Shown in pieces: positions 33,872 through 42,390 of a stretch of DNA of 64,000 bases. The DNA is taken from assembly GCF_026460885.1 (NCBI RefSeq), contig NZ_JAOVZW010000011.1:1-64000 (forward strand). Reading direction: 5' to 3'. The stretch comes from Chryseobacterium formosum (GTDB lineage: Bacteria; Bacteroidota; Bacteroidia; Flavobacteriales; Weeksellaceae). Every line of letters starts with the position of its first letter. Position 1 is the first letter of the stretch. Under the pieces are notes generated by a model that ran no database searches, had not been told where the DNA came from, and saw nothing but the letters and a program-made list of their open reading frames with translations. The position numbers were made by a program, and so were the translations under genes.

Positions 33872-34225
33872 TTAAAATATTTCTTTGATTATTGTATGTT
33901 CTAAACTAAAATGTAAATATGTTGAAGTACAGCAATCTGAAGTTTCGGTTGCAACTTCATGTCCATTCTTACACAGTTTATTTATTCCATTTGATCCTGA
34001 ACTTCCGCAGCAACCTGAAAACCTTCTAAAATCAGAATGATCAATTAATTTTTCATCATCAAGATTGGTTAAAACGGAATTTTTGTGATCTAAATAAACA
34101 ACAGCTTCTTTTTCTTCTAAAATGTCATATCCCCAATTCCATTTCAATTGAGATTCTGGAACCACATTTAAAATGTCAGTCAGTTCTACTCTACAAGATT
34201 TACATAAAAGCTGAATATTTTTCAT
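33872..34225 (-). CDS. small cysteine-rich, probably zinc-binding protein
   Basis: A 117-residue protein with CKSC near the start, a CCGSSG segment in the middle and LCKNGHEV later, giving enough Cys/His for one or two zinc sites. The chosen ATG (34225, KNIQLLCKSC) lies just behind the regulon promoter at 34245-34280; a longer frame reaching 34339 would run through that promoter and is rejected. No catalytic motif was recognised. It may be a nucleic-acid-binding or adaptor protein of the RNA-repair regulon. Confidence 0.72.
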   Translation of the reverse strand: MKNIQLLCKSCRVELTDILNVVPESQLKWNWGYDILEEKEAVVYLDHKNSVLTNLDDEKLIDHSDFRRFSGCCGSSGSNGINKLCKNGHEVATETSDCCTSTYLHFSLEHTIIKEIF

Positions 34226-34244
34226 ATCGTTTAGTTTGATGATG

Positions 34245-34280
34245 CAAAGTAAAAACCTGATTACGCAATCATTCTGCGTA
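34245..34280 (-). promoter_or_regulatory. TRCGYA-type regulon site and -7 box of the Zn-ribbon gene
   Basis: Minus strand TACGCA-N7-TGCGTA (34262-34280); the TTTG of the -7 element ends 17 nt downstream. The following ACTTTGCATCA is identical to that at the Ro60 promoter. Confidence 0.78.
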
Positions 34281-34317
34281 GTAAAATTAATTACTAAAAT
34301 TTTTATATTTTTTTCAA

Positions 34318-34866
34318 TCAAGCTGTCTGCAGACACCAAAAAAGAATCTTTGCGATGTTCTTCACATCATCAACTCCTCTGTGATGAGTACCTTCTAAAG
34401 GGAATTTCAGTTCTTTCAGAGCTCTGTCCATTCCTACACTTTTTCTGATTGGATGCAATTGAGCAAATAATGTTTTTACGTTAATGTGGTCATCACTCAA
34501 AGGATAATCAACATTGAATTTTCTTGTCTGTTCTTTAAGCATACTCAAATCGTAGTTTCCGTAACTTGCCCAGGTCAAATCTTCAGGACTGTATTTTTCC
34601 CTCAGAATATCCAGAGCATTTTCCAGCAAGATTCCTTCATCATCAAGCATTTCCTGCGTAATGGAAGTCAGTTTCGTACAAAACGGACTCACTTTTGAGT
34701 ATTGAGGTTTTACTAAAATTCCCTCATTTTGCGAAATCTTACCGGTTTTTGCATCCATAATACAAACTCCGATTTCTATGATTTCATTTTCCTGTCCTCT
34801 CGGCGGGTGGTCATCCCAACACGTGGCTTCGAGGTCAATAATTAATATACTGTCTGTTGTTTTCAC
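34318..34866 (-). CDS. DEDDh 3'-5' exonuclease, ERI1/KapD-like (copy 2)
   Basis: A 182-residue single-domain exonuclease. Motif Exo I is ILIIDLEATCWDD (catalytic Asp and Glu), Exo II is WASYGNYDLSMLKEQ, and Exo III is GTHHRGVDDVKNIAKIL with the catalytic His and Asp. ERI1/KapD relatives trim RNA 3' ends. It is about 43% identical by eye to the next gene upstream, so the pair is a tandem duplication. Likely role: trimming damaged RNA ends together with Ro60. Confidence 0.9.
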   Translation of the reverse strand: MKTTDSILIIDLEATCWDDHPPRGQENEIIEIGVCIMDAKTGKISQNEGILVKPQYSKVSPFCTKLTSITQEMLDDEGILLENALDILREKYSPEDLTWASYGNYDLSMLKEQTRKFNVDYPLSDDHINVKTLFAQLHPIRKSVGMDRALKELKFPLEGTHHRGVDDVKNIAKILFWCLQTA

Positions 34867-34893
34867 TTTTTTAAATTGTTTATTGTTAAAAAT

Positions 34894-35439
34894 TTACTGC
34901 AAAATTTCTCTCAAAATTTTGGCAGCATTGTAAGCATCATCTGCTCCGCTGTGATGATTTCCTTCAAAATCCATATTCATAGCTTTAAGAGCCCTTTTTA
35001 AACCCATCATTTTGTAAAGTCCATTATAGGCTTTGAACTGATGCATAATGTTAAGATAATTTTCGGAAAAAGGATTTTCGATACCGAGATAATCACATTG
35101 TTCCATGATCTGTTCTCTATCAAAATTTCCAAAACCTGCCCAGGTAAGCGAAGTTGAATCATATTCATCCCTGATTTTCTCGCAGGCTTCTTCGAAATGA
35201 ATTCCTTTTTCTTCTATCAGTTGTGGAGTAATTCCTGTCAGTTCTGTACAAAATTTGTTGATTTTAGACCTTTCCGGAATGACGTAAATGCTTTGTTTCT
35301 TGGAAATTGCTTTTGTTGTTTTGTTTAATTCGCAAATTCCTATTTCTATAATATCGACTTTTTGACCAACGGGAATTCTGTCGTTTTCCCAACAAGTCGC
35401 TTCTAAGTCGACGATTAATATTTGATTTGTTGTTTTCAT
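34894..35439 (-). CDS. DEDDh 3'-5' exonuclease, ERI1/KapD-like (copy 1)
   Basis: A 181-residue paralogue of the following gene: ILIVDLEATCWEND (Exo I), WAGFGNFDREQIMEQ (Exo II), GNHHSGADDAYNAAKIL (Exo III). All DEDDh residues are present. The gene follows a regulon site (35548-35584) and is 27 bp upstream of copy 2, so both are expected to be induced with Ro60. Substrate preference between RNA and DNA cannot be decided from sequence; the context favours RNA. Confidence 0.9.
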   Translation of the reverse strand: MKTTNQILIVDLEATCWENDRIPVGQKVDIIEIGICELNKTTKAISKKQSIYVIPERSKINKFCTELTGITPQLIEEKGIHFEEACEKIRDEYDSTSLTWAGFGNFDREQIMEQCDYLGIENPFSENYLNIMHQFKAYNGLYKMMGLKRALKAMNMDFEGNHHSGADDAYNAAKILREILQ

Positions 35440-35547
35440 TTTAATTATTTTATTCTACATATTTTTCATTCATCTGCATTCGGTTTTAAAAGTTGGAGGA
35501 GAAAGCGGGAAGAAATACCCAAAAGAAGAATTGCTGCTAAAGCTCTG

Positions 35548-35584
35548 CAAAGATAAAACCACCAGTACGCATTCTATTTACGTA
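35548..35584 (-). promoter_or_regulatory. TRCGYA-type regulon site and -7 box of the exonuclease pair
   Basis: Minus strand TACGTA-N7-TGCGTA (35566-35584), followed by TATCTTTG as -7 box whose TTTG ends 18 nt downstream (one more than the others). It lies about 110 bp before the copy-1 start. Confidence 0.72.
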
Positions 35585-35625
35585 GTAAAAAATAAATTTA
35601 AAAAAGCTCCCCGAAAGGAGCATTT

Positions 35626-36189
35626 TTAGTTTCTCGGAGCAAAAGGTGGCGTCCATTTTTTTGTTTTCATCAATTCCTTGACTTCCTCGTAAGAAATCGG
35701 ATAAAAATTGTGACAATCGACTCCAACGTCAATGCTTAAAGCCATTTCATCATCGGATAAAGTTCCGTGTGAATGACCGTAGAGCTGCCAAACTCCGTGA
35801 TGAGACGCATTCCAGGTACGCATTGCGTAATGAAAAAGAATGATTTTCTGCTTGCCATGAGTTGCTTCTTCATCTTCAATGGAAAGCTCATGATAATCTT
35901 TAATCCATTCGAATCTATCCGAAACCCGAAGTGCGGAATATTCGTGATTGCCTTTTATCAAATGGATTTTACCATTCAATCTCTCCAAAATATCCTTTGT
36001 AACATCCAGTTTTCCTAAACTCACATCGCCTAAATGGTAAACAATGTCATTTTCTCCGATTTTCTCGTTCCATCTTTTGATGAGTTCTTCATTCATCTCT
36101 TCCAAAGATTCAAAAGGTCTTTTGGAGAATTTTATAATATTTTCGTGACCAAAATGATGGTCTGCTGTGAAAAATATATTGGGTTTCAT
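35626..36189 (-). CDS. calcineurin-like metallophosphoesterase
   Basis: A 187-residue phosphoesterase with a full metal-binding set: FFTADHHFGHENII, YHLGDVS, IKGNHEYS, HYAMRTW and YGHSHG. The length fits small single-domain members (YfcE/PrpE-like). In RNA-repair gene sets such enzymes are predicted to remove phosphates or open 2',3'-cyclic ends before ligation. It is about 120 bp downstream of the nucleoside hydrolase gene and probably belongs to the same unit. Confidence 0.9.
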   Translation of the reverse strand: MKPNIFFTADHHFGHENIIKFSKRPFESLEEMNEELIKRWNEKIGENDIVYHLGDVSLGKLDVTKDILERLNGKIHLIKGNHEYSALRVSDRFEWIKDYHELSIEDEEATHGKQKIILFHYAMRTWNASHHGVWQLYGHSHGTLSDDEMALSIDVGVDCHNFYPISYEEVKELMKTKKWTPPFAPRN

Positions 36190-36311
36190 TTTTTCTAATT
36201 TTTAATTGTTTGTTTTTAAATTAATAAGCTTTGCTTGTTGCTTTTGATAGATAGTCAGACAAATATTGCTTTGTTAAATACATATTGCAGATTATTTAAA
36301 TCGCAATTATT

Positions 36312-37181
36312 TTAAGGTTTAATCACCATCCACAGATCTTTCAAATCTGGAATGTGAGTTGTAATCAGTGATGAATTTTGTCCGGAATTTCCTTGCACTT
36401 CCTGAGAACCCCACTCACCACGCTTTCGGTAAGGAATAACTTCTGCCCAAATTGCTTTTGAAGGATCTATAGCCAATAACGCTGCCACAGTATCATGGAG
36501 TGCTTTTTCTTTAAGCTCCACAGCTTTAAGAAACAAGTCCAATCCTTTATTGTTATTTCGAAATGGAATCAATATTTCTGCGTCTTTTTTAGTGAAAATA
36601 GCAGCGTGACATACATTTTTACTGATCAACCGTCTTTCAGTCATTGGTATTGAGAGCAACTTTTCCGCAGCTAATGGATTTCCATTCAGGTTAAATGTCG
36701 CACAGGTAAGTTTCCCATCAAATTTTTCCAGTCGATTTTCTTTTGGAACAATATTATCCCCCGCAAAACCGCCTTGACAAAACCAACGATCAAAGAAAAC
36801 TCCAGTTTCCACCAAAGCATGCGGATTTGTAAGCGCTGCTCCGGTTAATAAAGTACAATCGGGAAATTGATGAAGTGTTTCAGCCATAATACTTGCTGCA
36901 GTATCATCTGCTTCTGAGTCCTCAAATTTCCCAACCCAACTTCGGTAAAAACTCGAAACACGACTAGCCGAAGATTTTGGAGTTCCAGATCCAATGCGGA
37001 CATCTTCCCTATCCAAAATTTGCAACACCCGTCTTACAAAACCTATCTGATCTTTTCCTCCCGGATGTATAGAAACGCTTGCCAGATGAACTTTCGGATG
37101 TGTTGCCAAAATAGCCAACGTCATCGAATCATCAGGATCAGCAGTTTCCATATCGAAATGAAAAGGTATTTTAAATTGCAT
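36312..37181 (-). CDS. nucleoside hydrolase-like protein
   Basis: A 289-residue protein related to inosine-uridine nucleoside N-ribohydrolases: FHFDMETADPDDSMTLAIL at the N-terminus carries the acidic Ca-binding cluster (DxxxxDDxxxL), and CTLLTGAALTNPHALVETG and ALHDTVAALLAIDP fit later motifs. It differs from classical IU-NH in the first motif spacing, so the exact substrate is uncertain. In this context it could remove damaged nucleosides or NAD-like compounds; that is inference. Confidence 0.75.
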   Translation of the reverse strand: MQFKIPFHFDMETADPDDSMTLAILATHPKVHLASVSIHPGGKDQIGFVRRVLQILDREDVRIGSGTPKSSASRVSSFYRSWVGKFEDSEADDTAASIMAETLHQFPDCTLLTGAALTNPHALVETGVFFDRWFCQGGFAGDNIVPKENRLEKFDGKLTCATFNLNGNPLAAEKLLSIPMTERRLISKNVCHAAIFTKKDAEILIPFRNNNKGLDLFLKAVELKEKALHDTVAALLAIDPSKAIWAEVIPYRKRGEWGSQEVQGNSGQNSSLITTHIPDLKDLWMVIKP

Positions 37182-37225
37182 GATTATTTTTAGTTTTTTA
37201 ATTTTAGTTTGATAAATATTTTTAA

Positions 37226-38170
37226 TTAATTTCCTCGAAACGCTTTATAAAAAGCCGTTTCTATTTCCAGTTTATCGCTTTCAACATATCTTCTTGAAAA
37301 GTGAATCGGGATTGCTTCTTTTACTTCACATTCATTCATGATTTTTCCGGATGCAGAAGCGAAACTGTGATAATTAATTTTTGCAAACTCCTGATCTTCA
37401 TCTTTATAAAATGTTTCGATATAAACCATATCTGCATTTTTGAAAACCGTTTTGATTTTTTCATAATTGTCTTCACAAACGGCATGATCCATAATTACAC
37501 CTAATTTATACCCTTCATTTTTAGTCAAAAAATGAAATAAATCTGAAGCTTTGTAAACTGTTTCTTCAATCTGAATTTCTTTGTCTAAATCATTGTTTTC
37601 AAAAGCTGTTTTCAATTCGCTGATCCATTTTCCTTTTTTAAATTCAGAACCGTTTTCATTAAAAGTAACTGAATCTTTTTCTTTGAATAAATAAGCGATG
37701 GAATCTGTTTTGTGATCGAGAATGGCAAAATCAACATTCACATATTCATCTTCAAAAAGGAAATTCTGAGTTTTAACAAATTCAAGATTCCAATGTGGCG
37801 GACGAATTTTATAGATATTGATTTCTTCTTTTGAAATAATCTCACGAATTTCATATTGAATTGCATTTTCATCAATTAAATTCCAAGTGTAAGATTTTAA
37901 TCTTGCTTCAACTTGTTGATGAATATTTTTCGGACCGCAAATCACAATTTTCTCTCCGCTTCCAATTTGATGTCTGAAAATTCCATCGAAATTTGAAAAG
38001 TGATCAATGTGAGTATGACTGATGAATATAGCAGAAACCGACTGAACTTCTTTTACCGTCAATAAACTTGCTTCACCACAATCACATAAATAATGCTTTG
38101 CCGAATTTGGAACTTTTATTAATATGCTTATGTCTTCATTTAAAAGACTTTTTATTTCTGCCTGTAACAT
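37226..38170 (-). CDS. metallo-beta-lactamase-fold protein, RNase Z-like
   Basis: A 314-residue MBL-fold protein. FISHTHIDHFSNFDGIF gives the HxHxDH metal motif, VIMDHAVCED a further ligand, and IPIHFSRRYVESD near the end is the RNase Z-type HxSxRY signature. It therefore resembles tRNase Z, a tRNA 3'-processing endonuclease, but lacks an obvious flexible exosite arm. In this island it could mature the tRNA-like transcripts or cut damaged RNA. Confidence 0.85.
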   Translation of the reverse strand: MLQAEIKSLLNEDISILIKVPNSAKHYLCDCGEASLLTVKEVQSVSAIFISHTHIDHFSNFDGIFRHQIGSGEKIVICGPKNIHQQVEARLKSYTWNLIDENAIQYEIREIISKEEINIYKIRPPHWNLEFVKTQNFLFEDEYVNVDFAILDHKTDSIAYLFKEKDSVTFNENGSEFKKGKWISELKTAFENNDLDKEIQIEETVYKASDLFHFLTKNEGYKLGVIMDHAVCEDNYEKIKTVFKNADMVYIETFYKDEDQEFAKINYHSFASASGKIMNECEVKEAIPIHFSRRYVESDKLEIETAFYKAFRGN

Positions 38171-38199
38171 TTTTTATAACCACAAATTTTTTCCACCTA

Positions 38200-38280
38200 G
38201 TTTGTCATTCCGTAGGAATCTAAGCGTATATTTTTTTATTATTTTACAAACTTTGCTTAGATTCCTACGGAATGACAAAC
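38200..38280. repeat. perfect 26-bp inverted repeat
   Basis: Arms GTTTGTCATTCCGTAGGAAT... (38200-38225) and their exact complement (38255-38280) enclose a 29-bp AT-rich centre. The same arm begins the repeat at 31112-31193. It can act as a terminator between the RNA ligase and the MBL genes. Confidence 0.8.
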
Positions 38281-38360
38281 AGAGCGTTTAAATAATAAAT
38301 CTTTTCACTTTTATGGTTTAAATTTAACACATAAAAAGTTTCGATAATAAATTACCGAAA

Positions 38361-39374
38361 CTATACTTTCAGAGTCATCAACTCTTCTTTTACAACGTCA
38401 ATGACTAAAGAATTCAACTTTTTGTTGATCCTTTTTTGCTCATCTTTTGCTATGGTTGTAAAAACTTTCGGGAAATCTTTTTCAAAATCCACTAAAATAT
38501 CCTGTGAGAAAAGACCAATGACTTTTCCAATCATTTTGGGCTCAAATTCACCAATTTTGCTAACAACATTATCCAACCTGTTTACAGTTGCATACTTTTG
38601 GATTTCTTCCCAGATATCCTGAGCATTTTCACTGAAACGAACTTCTTTTTGAATTGGTCTGTCTTTCCTAACCATTTTAGATTTCTCAGTCCATTTTTCA
38701 TTTTTATTTTTTAAAATGACTCTTGAGCCATTTCCAAAATATTTGGTTTTCAAAGTTTTAACGATCGTTCCTTCACACATATTATTTTTGATTTCCGGTA
38801 ATCCCAACCAAGCCGGAATTTTAGAATCGAAAACATTTGGGAACTTCAAAGCCTCATCCAAAGTCCCTTGAAATAAGATTTTTGCATAGAAAAATCCGGT
38901 TTCTTTGAAAATTTGATTGACCAAATCTGTATCTAAATATGTAGTACCGTTTAACTTAATGTCGAATCCGTAAAATTCATTGTGAGGTGCATATTCAACA
39001 CCTTTTTGAACTTTTATTGAAGCTTTTACGGGCTCAACTTCTTTATGTTTGTAACCGCCGCCGAACAATTCACCGTAAATAACTACGGTTTCTAAATCCG
39101 GGTAAATAGTTTTCACTTTTTCGAAGACATCAATTACGTTTTTTCTGTAATGTTCTAAAATTTGATGTGCATTGTAGAATTTTTCATCCTTCTCGATAAA
39201 AGCGGTTCTTTTTGCAATTTTAATCTCCTTTCCATCGGTAAAGAAAGAGAAATTAGCACCGTGAACCTTTTCCTGTACAATGAAAACCTCATCCCCAAAA
39301 CCCTGCAACTTGATCTGATCGATCACGCGGGTTTGGTAAGCATTTTCTATAGAGTTATATGTTTTGAAAATCAT
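38361..39374 (-). CDS. Rnl2-type RNA ligase
   Basis: A 337-residue ATP-dependent RNA ligase of the T4 Rnl2/RNA-editing-ligase group. The adenylation motif is QEKVHGANFSF, with Lys36 expected to form ligase-AMP. Later nucleotidyltransferase motifs are EFYGFDIKLNG (III), MCEGTIVKTLK (IV) and VILKNKNEKW (V). A C-terminal helical domain of ~90 residues follows. Rnl2 seals 3'-OH to 5'-phosphate nicks in duplex RNA such as a cleaved anticodon stem. It is the sealing enzyme of the island. Confidence 0.93.
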   Translation of the reverse strand: MIFKTYNSIENAYQTRVIDQIKLQGFGDEVFIVQEKVHGANFSFFTDGKEIKIAKRTAFIEKDEKFYNAHQILEHYRKNVIDVFEKVKTIYPDLETVVIYGELFGGGYKHKEVEPVKASIKVQKGVEYAPHNEFYGFDIKLNGTTYLDTDLVNQIFKETGFFYAKILFQGTLDEALKFPNVFDSKIPAWLGLPEIKNNMCEGTIVKTLKTKYFGNGSRVILKNKNEKWTEKSKMVRKDRPIQKEVRFSENAQDIWEEIQKYATVNRLDNVVSKIGEFEPKMIGKVIGLFSQDILVDFEKDFPKVFTTIAKDEQKRINKKLNSLVIDVVKEELMTLKV

Positions 39375-39378
39375 TTTT

Positions 39379-39942
39379 TTAGTTTTTAATATTTTCTAAT
39401 TCGTTATTCTTCATTTGAGTAACGTGTCTTTGCGTGTGAAGTGAAAGGAAATAAATGTACTCATATACATTGATTTTCACCAGTTCATTCACTGTCATTG
39501 TTGTTTTACAAAGAAGACCTTCGCCATTTTTCATCAAGTCTAAATAATTTAAGCATTCATGATATTGCCGAGAAATTAAATTTCTGATTTCACTTAAATT
39601 TAATTCTCCTTTCGGCTCCATGTGTTCTGGTCTGATCCAATCAAAAGCACCGTATTCACCTACTTTTTCAAATTTTTCTTTGTTGAAACTATAACATTGT
39701 ATCTCAAGATTTAAATCAAGATTAAGATAATTTCGCATTGCTTTTTTTGAACCTTTTTCAATGAGAATCAACAAATAGAAGTTCGTCAAATAAATATGTT
39801 CTAAAATCTGTTGAACCGTCCAACCTCCATTTGAAGGCTGAAAATTCAACGTTCCATTATCTTTATCAAACCACCCGTCAACCTCATCAAAACTGAATTT
39901 CAAATGCCTTCTTATATCTTGAATTAATCTAAAAATGTCCAT
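39379..39942 (-). CDS. DinB/YfiT-like four-helix putative metal-dependent protein
   Basis: A 187-residue DinB-like bundle: QILEHIYLTNFYLLILI (first His), and LHTQRHVTQM near the C-terminus (two His), giving the typical three-His metal site. The last codons lie 5 bp before the RNA ligase start, and its first base overlaps the preceding gene's stop, so it is firmly in the RNA-ligase operon. The biochemical role is unknown; DinB folds often are thiol- or metal-dependent transferases or hydrolases. Confidence 0.78.
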   Translation of the reverse strand: MDIFRLIQDIRRHLKFSFDEVDGWFDKDNGTLNFQPSNGGWTVQQILEHIYLTNFYLLILIEKGSKKAMRNYLNLDLNLEIQCYSFNKEKFEKVGEYGAFDWIRPEHMEPKGELNLSEIRNLISRQYHECLNYLDLMKNGEGLLCKTTMTVNELVKINVYEYIYFLSLHTQRHVTQMKNNELENIKN

Positions 39943-40313
39943 TACAATTTTTTAAAGTTATTTAAAAGGCTTTCAATATTTTCCTTTCCAACAGGATTCA
40001 TTGAGTGGGAGTAGAATTTTGGTAAATCCAAATAGTTATCCATACAATATTCTACCAACCATTTTGCACAATCGTAACCTGTTTTTTCAACAAATTCCTG
40101 AGAATCTGGTTCTAAATAATGTTCATCTGCAAGGTCATGGTCAAAAGAAATCATTTCCGGAAGTCCTTTTTCCAAAATCCTGTTGACAAACTGTTCGTAA
40201 TTACGAACGATATGCCAGTCTTTTCTGAGGAAAATATCTTGTCTTGTATAATGATAAGCCTCAATCGGATATCTTATATCATCCAGAAACAATAATCTTT
40301 TTGTTATTTCCAT
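39942..40313 (-). CDS. cyclic-phosphate-processing receiver-like protein (cREC)
   Basis: A 123-residue single-domain protein with receiver-like acidic motifs LLFLDDIRYPIEAYHYT and ISFDHDLADEHY and a C-terminal FYSHSMNPVGKENIESLL. This matches the receiver-derived family that Burroughs and Aravind proposed to process cyclic phosphates in RNA-repair operons. It should act on 2',3'-cyclic phosphate ends left by ribotoxins before ligation (predicted function). It is coupled to the DinB-like and RNA ligase genes. Confidence 0.82.
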   Translation of the reverse strand: MEITKRLLFLDDIRYPIEAYHYTRQDIFLRKDWHIVRNYEQFVNRILEKGLPEMISFDHDLADEHYLEPDSQEFVEKTGYDCAKWLVEYCMDNYLDLPKFYSHSMNPVGKENIESLLNNFKKL

Positions 40314-40317
40314 TGCT

Positions 40318-41130
40318 TTATTTACTTTTTACAATACTCGCCAATTCCAATTTTGCATCTTCAGGGAATCCTGAAAGACCGGGAATATCATTGTATTCCA
40401 AAATCACTTTTTCTCCGTTTTCTGTTTCCAGAACATCAATGGCAACAATATCTGCTTTGATATTTTCCTGTAACAGCTTTACTTTTTCAATCCATTCTAT
40501 TTCCGGCTCGATGATTTGATATTCTTGGATTAAAGAATTGGCTTTCAAATATTTGCCTTTTCTTTTCATTGCCCAAACTTTATCATTTATAGCCAGATAA
40601 CGAATGTCATATTTATAGTTAATAAATTTCTCTGTCGTCACATAATCCTGATGAATAAACAGTAAATCTTTAAGTTCTTCCCATTGTTCTTCGGTCGAAA
40701 CCAAACTTTTCCCGTATCCACCGTGATGATTTCCAACTTTAACCACAAAAGGAAACTGCATTTCCAGATTTTTCAATTGAGTGATATTGGTTGCTATATT
40801 AAAATCAATAACAGGTAATCCCAATTTTTTCAATCTATTTAACATTGATAATCTTTCGTAACCCATTAATAATGTTGAAGCTGAATTCACGCAAGGAACT
40901 CCTGAATATTCAATCAATTCTAAAATATTTCTGTGTTTTGCTTCAGGGTTTACAGCTCCTAATCTCCAAAAAATCACATCCGGTTTACACACTCCATTTA
41001 CATCAATCACATACAATGAAGAATCTTTCACAATAAATTCGGATGTCTGAACTTTCTTTTGAACTACATTAAATCCTGCAAAATAATCTTTCCAATATTT
41101 TTCTCCGTTAATGATTAAAATTGTTTTCAT
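40318..41130 (-). CDS. RimK-like ATP-grasp protein
   Basis: A 270-residue ATP-grasp enzyme: LKKLGLPVIDFNIA, FPFVVKVGNHHGGYGKSLV (ATP-binding loop), DIRYLAINDKVWAMKRKGKYLKAN, and VILEYNDIPGLSGF with the metal-binding Glu/Asn. Such enzymes form amide bonds, for example adding amino acids to proteins or peptides. It is encoded 4 bp upstream of the cREC gene. A role in modifying a repair component or an RNA-linked amino acid is possible but unproven. Confidence 0.85.
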   Translation of the reverse strand: MKTILIINGEKYWKDYFAGFNVVQKKVQTSEFIVKDSSLYVIDVNGVCKPDVIFWRLGAVNPEAKHRNILELIEYSGVPCVNSASTLLMGYERLSMLNRLKKLGLPVIDFNIATNITQLKNLEMQFPFVVKVGNHHGGYGKSLVSTEEQWEELKDLLFIHQDYVTTEKFINYKYDIRYLAINDKVWAMKRKGKYLKANSLIQEYQIIEPEIEWIEKVKLLQENIKADIVAIDVLETENGEKVILEYNDIPGLSGFPEDAKLELASIVKSK

Positions 41131-41224
41131 TTTTTATTTTTTGAATTGTAGTTAGAGGCTGGATGCAGGAAGTTTATATGCATTTCAAAAACTTCCTTCT
41201 TCCTACATCCTGCTTCCTTCTTTA

Positions 41225-41710
41225 TTACACCATCATATCAGCACAATTTGAACTTGCGAATGCGTAAGGTTTTGCCTTAAACACATATCCCATTCCGAGA
41301 ATATATCCCATTGCGTCTTTCAAAGCAACGTTAGATTTAAAATCAGGATCGGTGTTAATGTCTGCGTGTACCTCCATTTCCACATCATAAGTTTCCAGAA
41401 TAGAGCAAATTGCATAGGCGATTTCTACGGATTTGTTGACCTCGTTCAACATTCGCTCTTTGATACTGATCTTCTGTATTTCTCTTTCTTTTCTGATAAA
41501 GGTAAACGCTCCTTTTCCCTCACGAATAAAGACAACTGCCGTAGCATAATTAATGGCATCACCATAAACGTGGGAGTCTGAACCCACACACACTTTTAGT
41601 CGGTGTCCATTTGCCTGTTCACGGATGATGGCTTCTTCTACCAACTGTGTGATAGAGTGTTGGAAAAATTTTCCGGTCATATTTTGCCATGTTTGTTGTT
41701 GCGTTTCCAT
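41225..41710 (-). CDS. YkuK-family RNase H-fold protein
   Basis: A 161-residue protein of the YkuK (DUF458) family, thought to have an RNase H-like fold: WQNMTGKFFQHSI start, KVCVGSDSHVYGDA with the first acidic pair, EVHADINTDPDFKS and FASSNCADMM with further acidic and polar positions. It is probably a nuclease. It is the first gene of the RNA-ligase unit, with the tRNA array directly upstream on the same strand. Confidence 0.8.
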   Translation of the reverse strand: METQQQTWQNMTGKFFQHSITQLVEEAIIREQANGHRLKVCVGSDSHVYGDAINYATAVVFIREGKGAFTFIRKEREIQKISIKERMLNEVNKSVEIAYAICSILETYDVEMEVHADINTDPDFKSNVALKDAMGYILGMGYVFKAKPYAFASSNCADMMV

Positions 41711-41807
41711 TTTTTCTACATGTTTTGTTTAAATTTTTATTAATTATTATGTCAATGGTGAATCGTCAATTCGTTTTACTGTCAATTTATTGACTATTCA
41801 CTTTTTG

Positions 41808-41878
41808 CACTCCGAACTGGACTCGAACCAATACCATCAGTTTTGGAGACTGAGATGCTACCATTACACTATCGAAGC
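41808..41878 (-). tRNA. tRNA-Trp(CCA)
   Basis: 7-bp acceptor (GCTTCGA/TCGGAGT, two wobbles), anticodon arm TCAGT-CTCCAAA-ACTGA, T-arm ATTGG-TTCGAGT-CCAGT. Last gene of the array in the direction of transcription. Confidence 0.85.
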
Positions 41879-41886
41879 AATTTTTG

Positions 41887-41959
41887 CTGATTCATCAGGA
41901 CTCGAACCTGAACAACAAGAGTCAAAGTCTTGTGTGCTGACCAATTACACTATAAATCA
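41887..41959 (-). tRNA. tRNA-Gln(UUG)
   Basis: Acceptor TGATTTA/TGAATCA, D-arm GTGT...GCAC, anticodon arm CAAGA-CTTTGAC-TCTTG, T-arm TCAGG-TTCGAGT-CCTGA. Complete cloverleaf. Confidence 0.88.
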
Positions 41960-41960
41960 G

Positions 41961-42051
41961 TTTTAATTATAATTGATAAATGATAAGCGATAATTGATTT
42001 TACTTTCTGGATTAATCATTTATCATTAATGACTTATCAACTATATTTCTG
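41961..42051. repeat. tRNA-spacer inverted repeat (TTGATAAATGATAA family)
   Basis: Degenerate arms containing TTGATAAATGATAAG and TTTATCATTAATGA can fold into a long hairpin. Related copies lie at about 42130-42204, 42293-42378, 42913-42948 and 43230-43262, always between tRNAs, so they may have spread with the array. Confidence 0.6.
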
Positions 42052-42124
42052 TGGAACAGACAGGAATCGAATCTGTACCTTTAGTTTTTCAGACTAACGT
42101 GCAGACCTACTACACTACTCTTCC
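42052..42124 (-). tRNA. tRNA-Phe(GAA)
   Basis: Anticodon arm TTAGT-CTGAAAA-ACTAA, acceptor GGAAGAG/CTGTTCC with one G-G mismatch, T-arm ACAGA-TTCGATT-CCTGT with one mismatch. Slightly degenerate. Confidence 0.78.
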
Positions 42125-42213
42125 ATGTTTATGAATAATAATTGATAAGTTATAAATGATACCATTGTTGCTTTTATCATTTATCATTGATGATTTATCA
42201 ATTATGCTTTTTG

Positions 42214-42287
42214 TACGGAAAGAGGGACTCGAACCCCCAAAACCTTGAGCCTAAATCAAGTGTGTCTACCATTTCCACCATTCCCGC
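42214..42287 (-). tRNA. tRNA-Leu(UAG) without long variable arm
   Basis: Acceptor GCGGGAA/TTTCCGT (two wobbles), D-arm GGTGGAAATGGTAGACAC, anticodon arm CTTGA-TTTAGGC-TCAAG, T-arm GGGGG-TTCGAGT-CCCTC. The variable region is only 5 nt; bacterial tRNA-Leu normally has a long variable arm. Confidence 0.75.
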
Positions 42288-42390
42288 AGATTTTCTATAA
42301 ATGATAATTGATGAGAGATAAATGATTTAAAGCATAATGTTTTCATCAATTATAATTTATCTTTTATCATTTATAAAAATTAGGTCTGAG

